Shown in pieces: positions 62,328-64,000 of a stretch of DNA of 64,000 nt. Position 1 is the stretch's first letter, and the number at the start of each line of letters is the position of its first letter. Position numbers and translations under genes: made by a program. Below the pieces are notes generated by a model. That model saw only the letters and a list, made by a program, of their open reading frames with translations. It searched no databases and was not told where the DNA came from. Location of the stretch: positions 50,404,181-50,468,180 of the forward strand of contig CM051025.1 of assembly GCA_027627225.1 (NCBI GenBank), written 5' to 3'. This DNA comes from Congeria kusceri (lineage: Eukaryota > Mollusca > Bivalvia > Myida > Dreissenidae).

Positions 62328-62759
62328 CTATGAATAAAAGGAAGTGATAAAGCTTGTTGTATTCATGTTTTTACCAAATATGCAGGCTGGCTCAGTTCCA
62401 TGCCCGCTGCACTGTCCGAACTGTAAACATGTCCGCCGTTCCATGTTGGTGGAATGGGGCTCTATGTTTAAATGTTCAGGCTTAACACACAAGCTATTGT
62501 TGCATAAGTGGCTCACAGAGTCCCTGGCGTTCAATTCTGACTTCATGTAGCACATTAACGCTCCACGGTGAACCAAGTATGTCTCTGATTTTATGTCCGA
62601 AGGCAATTTAGCCCTCATTCGGCCATAATAGGGTAAGGAACTATTTGAAATACAACCATTCCAGATCAAACAATCTGAATTGATGCATTTAATGCACTTA
62701 TTTTCTACTCTTTTGCTCAGAAATGACCAAAAATCTGCTTTCTCATCCATATTTTGCAC
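62328..62759 (-). CDS. His-Me finger / zinc-loop protein, unit 3
   Basis: Same 143-codon gene, with the same protein as unit 1 (PYYGRMRA). Confidence 0.75.
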   Translation of the reverse strand: MQNMDEKADFWSFLSKRVENKCIKCINSDCLIWNGCISNSSLPYYGRMRAKLPSDIKSETYLVHRGALMCYMKSELNARDSVSHLCNNSLCVKPEHLNIEPHSTNMERRTCLQFGQCSGHGTEPACIFGKNMNTTSFITSFYS

Positions 62760-63510
62760 TTGCAGACGATATTTTATTTTAACCCAAAGTCAGTTTAGAG
62801 AAATTTGTTCTCATTAAAATTAGTTTTTCTTGCATATAATTATCTTCCCATGCATATTGCACCAATATATTAAGTTTGGCTTGTATAACTGTCCATTTGG
62901 CCATTTTATTTCATATTTTCAAACACAGGTGATTTTGGTCGGAAGCCGGTGATTTCAAGCGTCTTGAAGCTTAAATGTCCCTCTAACAATTAAAGCTGAT
63001 ATTTGCAATATTTGTGACAAAATACCCAAACAAACCAAACAAACATGTATGGGGGGCTTATGTGGGGTGAGGAGAGAATGACTTTGTTATATATTTTTAC
63101 TCTAAGCCATTTTGATAATGTATTTTTTGTGTATTTTAAAAAAAAAATCACCCCAAAAATGTAAATTTAATAGAAAAAAAATTCCAATTTCATCCAAGAC
63201 AATTAACAAATTAGTCAAAATGGGAGATCAAAGATACTTTGAAGTGTAGAAATCAATCAGCTTCCAGTAATTGCTTGTTTCAAACCAATAAAGTGAAAAA
63301 TCTTTAAAGCACCTTGTTTATCGCAGCCTCTTTAATTACAGGCCACCAATTATATATTCTAGTATATAATGTCATGAGTGCCTTTAAACTGCAGCAGGTG
63401 GTCAATTTGCATTGCCTGCTCACATTTAGAGGTTTAAGGGAATACAAAATTGCATATTTTGGGCACAAAATAAGTACTTTGACTTTTTTTAAGGTGGCAA
63501 TCTGGTCAAA

Positions 63511-64000
63511 ATGGGGTTCATAACCAAGCAAAAGAAAAAGTTGCTCAATGTTGGTTTTAAACGAGGTGGGACTAGTCCGGTGAAGGGGAAAAAACTTAAT
63601 TATGAAAGAAGGTCAAATTCCAACACAACCTATGTAAGGTTAGAAAGGTCATCCTTTGAAGCACGGGTAGCTTACAATGACAAGGTTCTTACTTTTCGGG
63701 ATGTAGACGGCTCTCAAACCCCAGCTAAGCCCTTGCGTCCGAGAGCGAACAAGATTCGCTATGTAGACCTGTTACGGGTTCCTGCTCCATCAAAAGTCCA
63801 TCCCGACTTACTTACGAACAAGGTCTATGTCCCCGCCCTACTCCAGTCTATGATGTCCTCTGAAAATAGAAAGCATAGGTTAAGAAGTGATAAATGTAGG
63901 GGCGACTTGGTAATTGACGGCAGTGCTTCCATAAAGTGGGGCTTAGGCTGGGAGGAAAGGTTAAAATGTACAAGATGCAGATATGTAGGCAAGCATTATA
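63511..64000 (+). CDS. Mutator-like DDE transposase, unit 4 (cut by window end)
   Basis: First 163 codons of the same gene, open to the last base. It includes the CTRC zinc pair; L29 as in units 1 and 2. The array therefore continues beyond the window. Confidence 0.85.
   Translation, partial: MGFITKQKKKLLNVGFKRGGTSPVKGKKLNYERRSNSNTTYVRLERSSFEARVAYNDKVLTFRDVDGSQTPAKPLRPRANKIRYVDLLRVPAPSKVHPDLLTNKVYVPALLQSMMSSENRKHRLRSDKCRGDLVIDGSASIKWGLGWEERLKCTRCRYVGKHY

Larger units (their letters stand above)
52842..64000. mobile_element. head-to-tail array of a 3.32-kb two-gene unit (3 full + 1 partial)
   Basis: Unit 1 52842-56160 (3,319 bp), unit 2 56161-59478 and unit 3 59479-62796 (3,318 bp each), and unit 4 from 62797 cut by the window end. 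Units match almost base for base; the one-base length difference is an A-run near 55660 versus 58975. Each holds a 714-bp leader, a 652-codon transposase gene (+), about 180 bp with AATAAA, a 143-codon endonuclease-like gene (-) and a short end. No inverted terminal repeats are seen at the unit joint. Left-edge homology starts exactly at 52842 (AGAGAAATTTGTTCTC). Confidence 0.93.

Overview
The window is animal nuclear DNA: AT-rich, with genes split by GT-AG introns, dense in microsatellites, minisatellites, foldback elements and transposons, and with no bacterial gene organisation. The gene families (a multi-SRCR membrane receptor, arrestin-domain proteins), tRNA-derived SINEs and repeat types suggest a mollusc, probably a bivalve. 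A dreissenid mussel is my guess from remembered repeat families; it is not proven here.

Region 1 (1-17.0 kb, + strand): the 3' part of a large gene for a type I membrane scavenger-receptor-like protein. Fifteen exons (639-16478) join in frame into about 1,093 residues: nine SRCR domains (the first only its C-terminal half), a stalk, one transmembrane helix and a cytoplasmic tail with an FNPVY (FxNPxY-type) signal. Its N-terminus lies left of the window. Introns carry a pogo-like element, a PIF/Harbinger-like MITE, an 8-bp-TSD MITE and several minisatellites.

Region 2 (18.9-43.7 kb, + strand): a complete seven-exon alpha-arrestin (ARRDC-type) gene encoding about 416 residues with a C-terminal PPPY motif. 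Its first intron is 16.8 kb and holds a full-length but broken Tc1 element, a LINE endonuclease fragment, one PIF/Harbinger transposase exon, about 78 copies of a 48-bp satellite and flanking arrays of ACGT-rich repeats that may belong to one large element. A minisatellite copied from an exon end and its splice donor follows exon 5.

Region 3 (49.4-50.7 kb, + strand): the first three exons of a second ARRDC gene, a tandem paralogue. Exon 3 carries a near-identical tract that suggests gene conversion. Exons 4-7 are not in the window.

Region 4 (52.84 kb to the end): the most unusual part. A 3,318-3,319-bp unit is repeated head to tail more than three times and runs off the window. Each unit carries an intact, intronless 652-codon gene (+) that I recognise as a Mutator-like DDE transposase (motifs YNNP, CPNHxGHCSAN, DGDSRA, QKSEAVNR). 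Convergent to it is a 143-codon gene (-) for a small His-Me-finger/homing-endonuclease zinc-loop protein. Units are nearly identical, so the array is young or homogenised. If the second ARRDC gene is intact, the array sits in its third intron.
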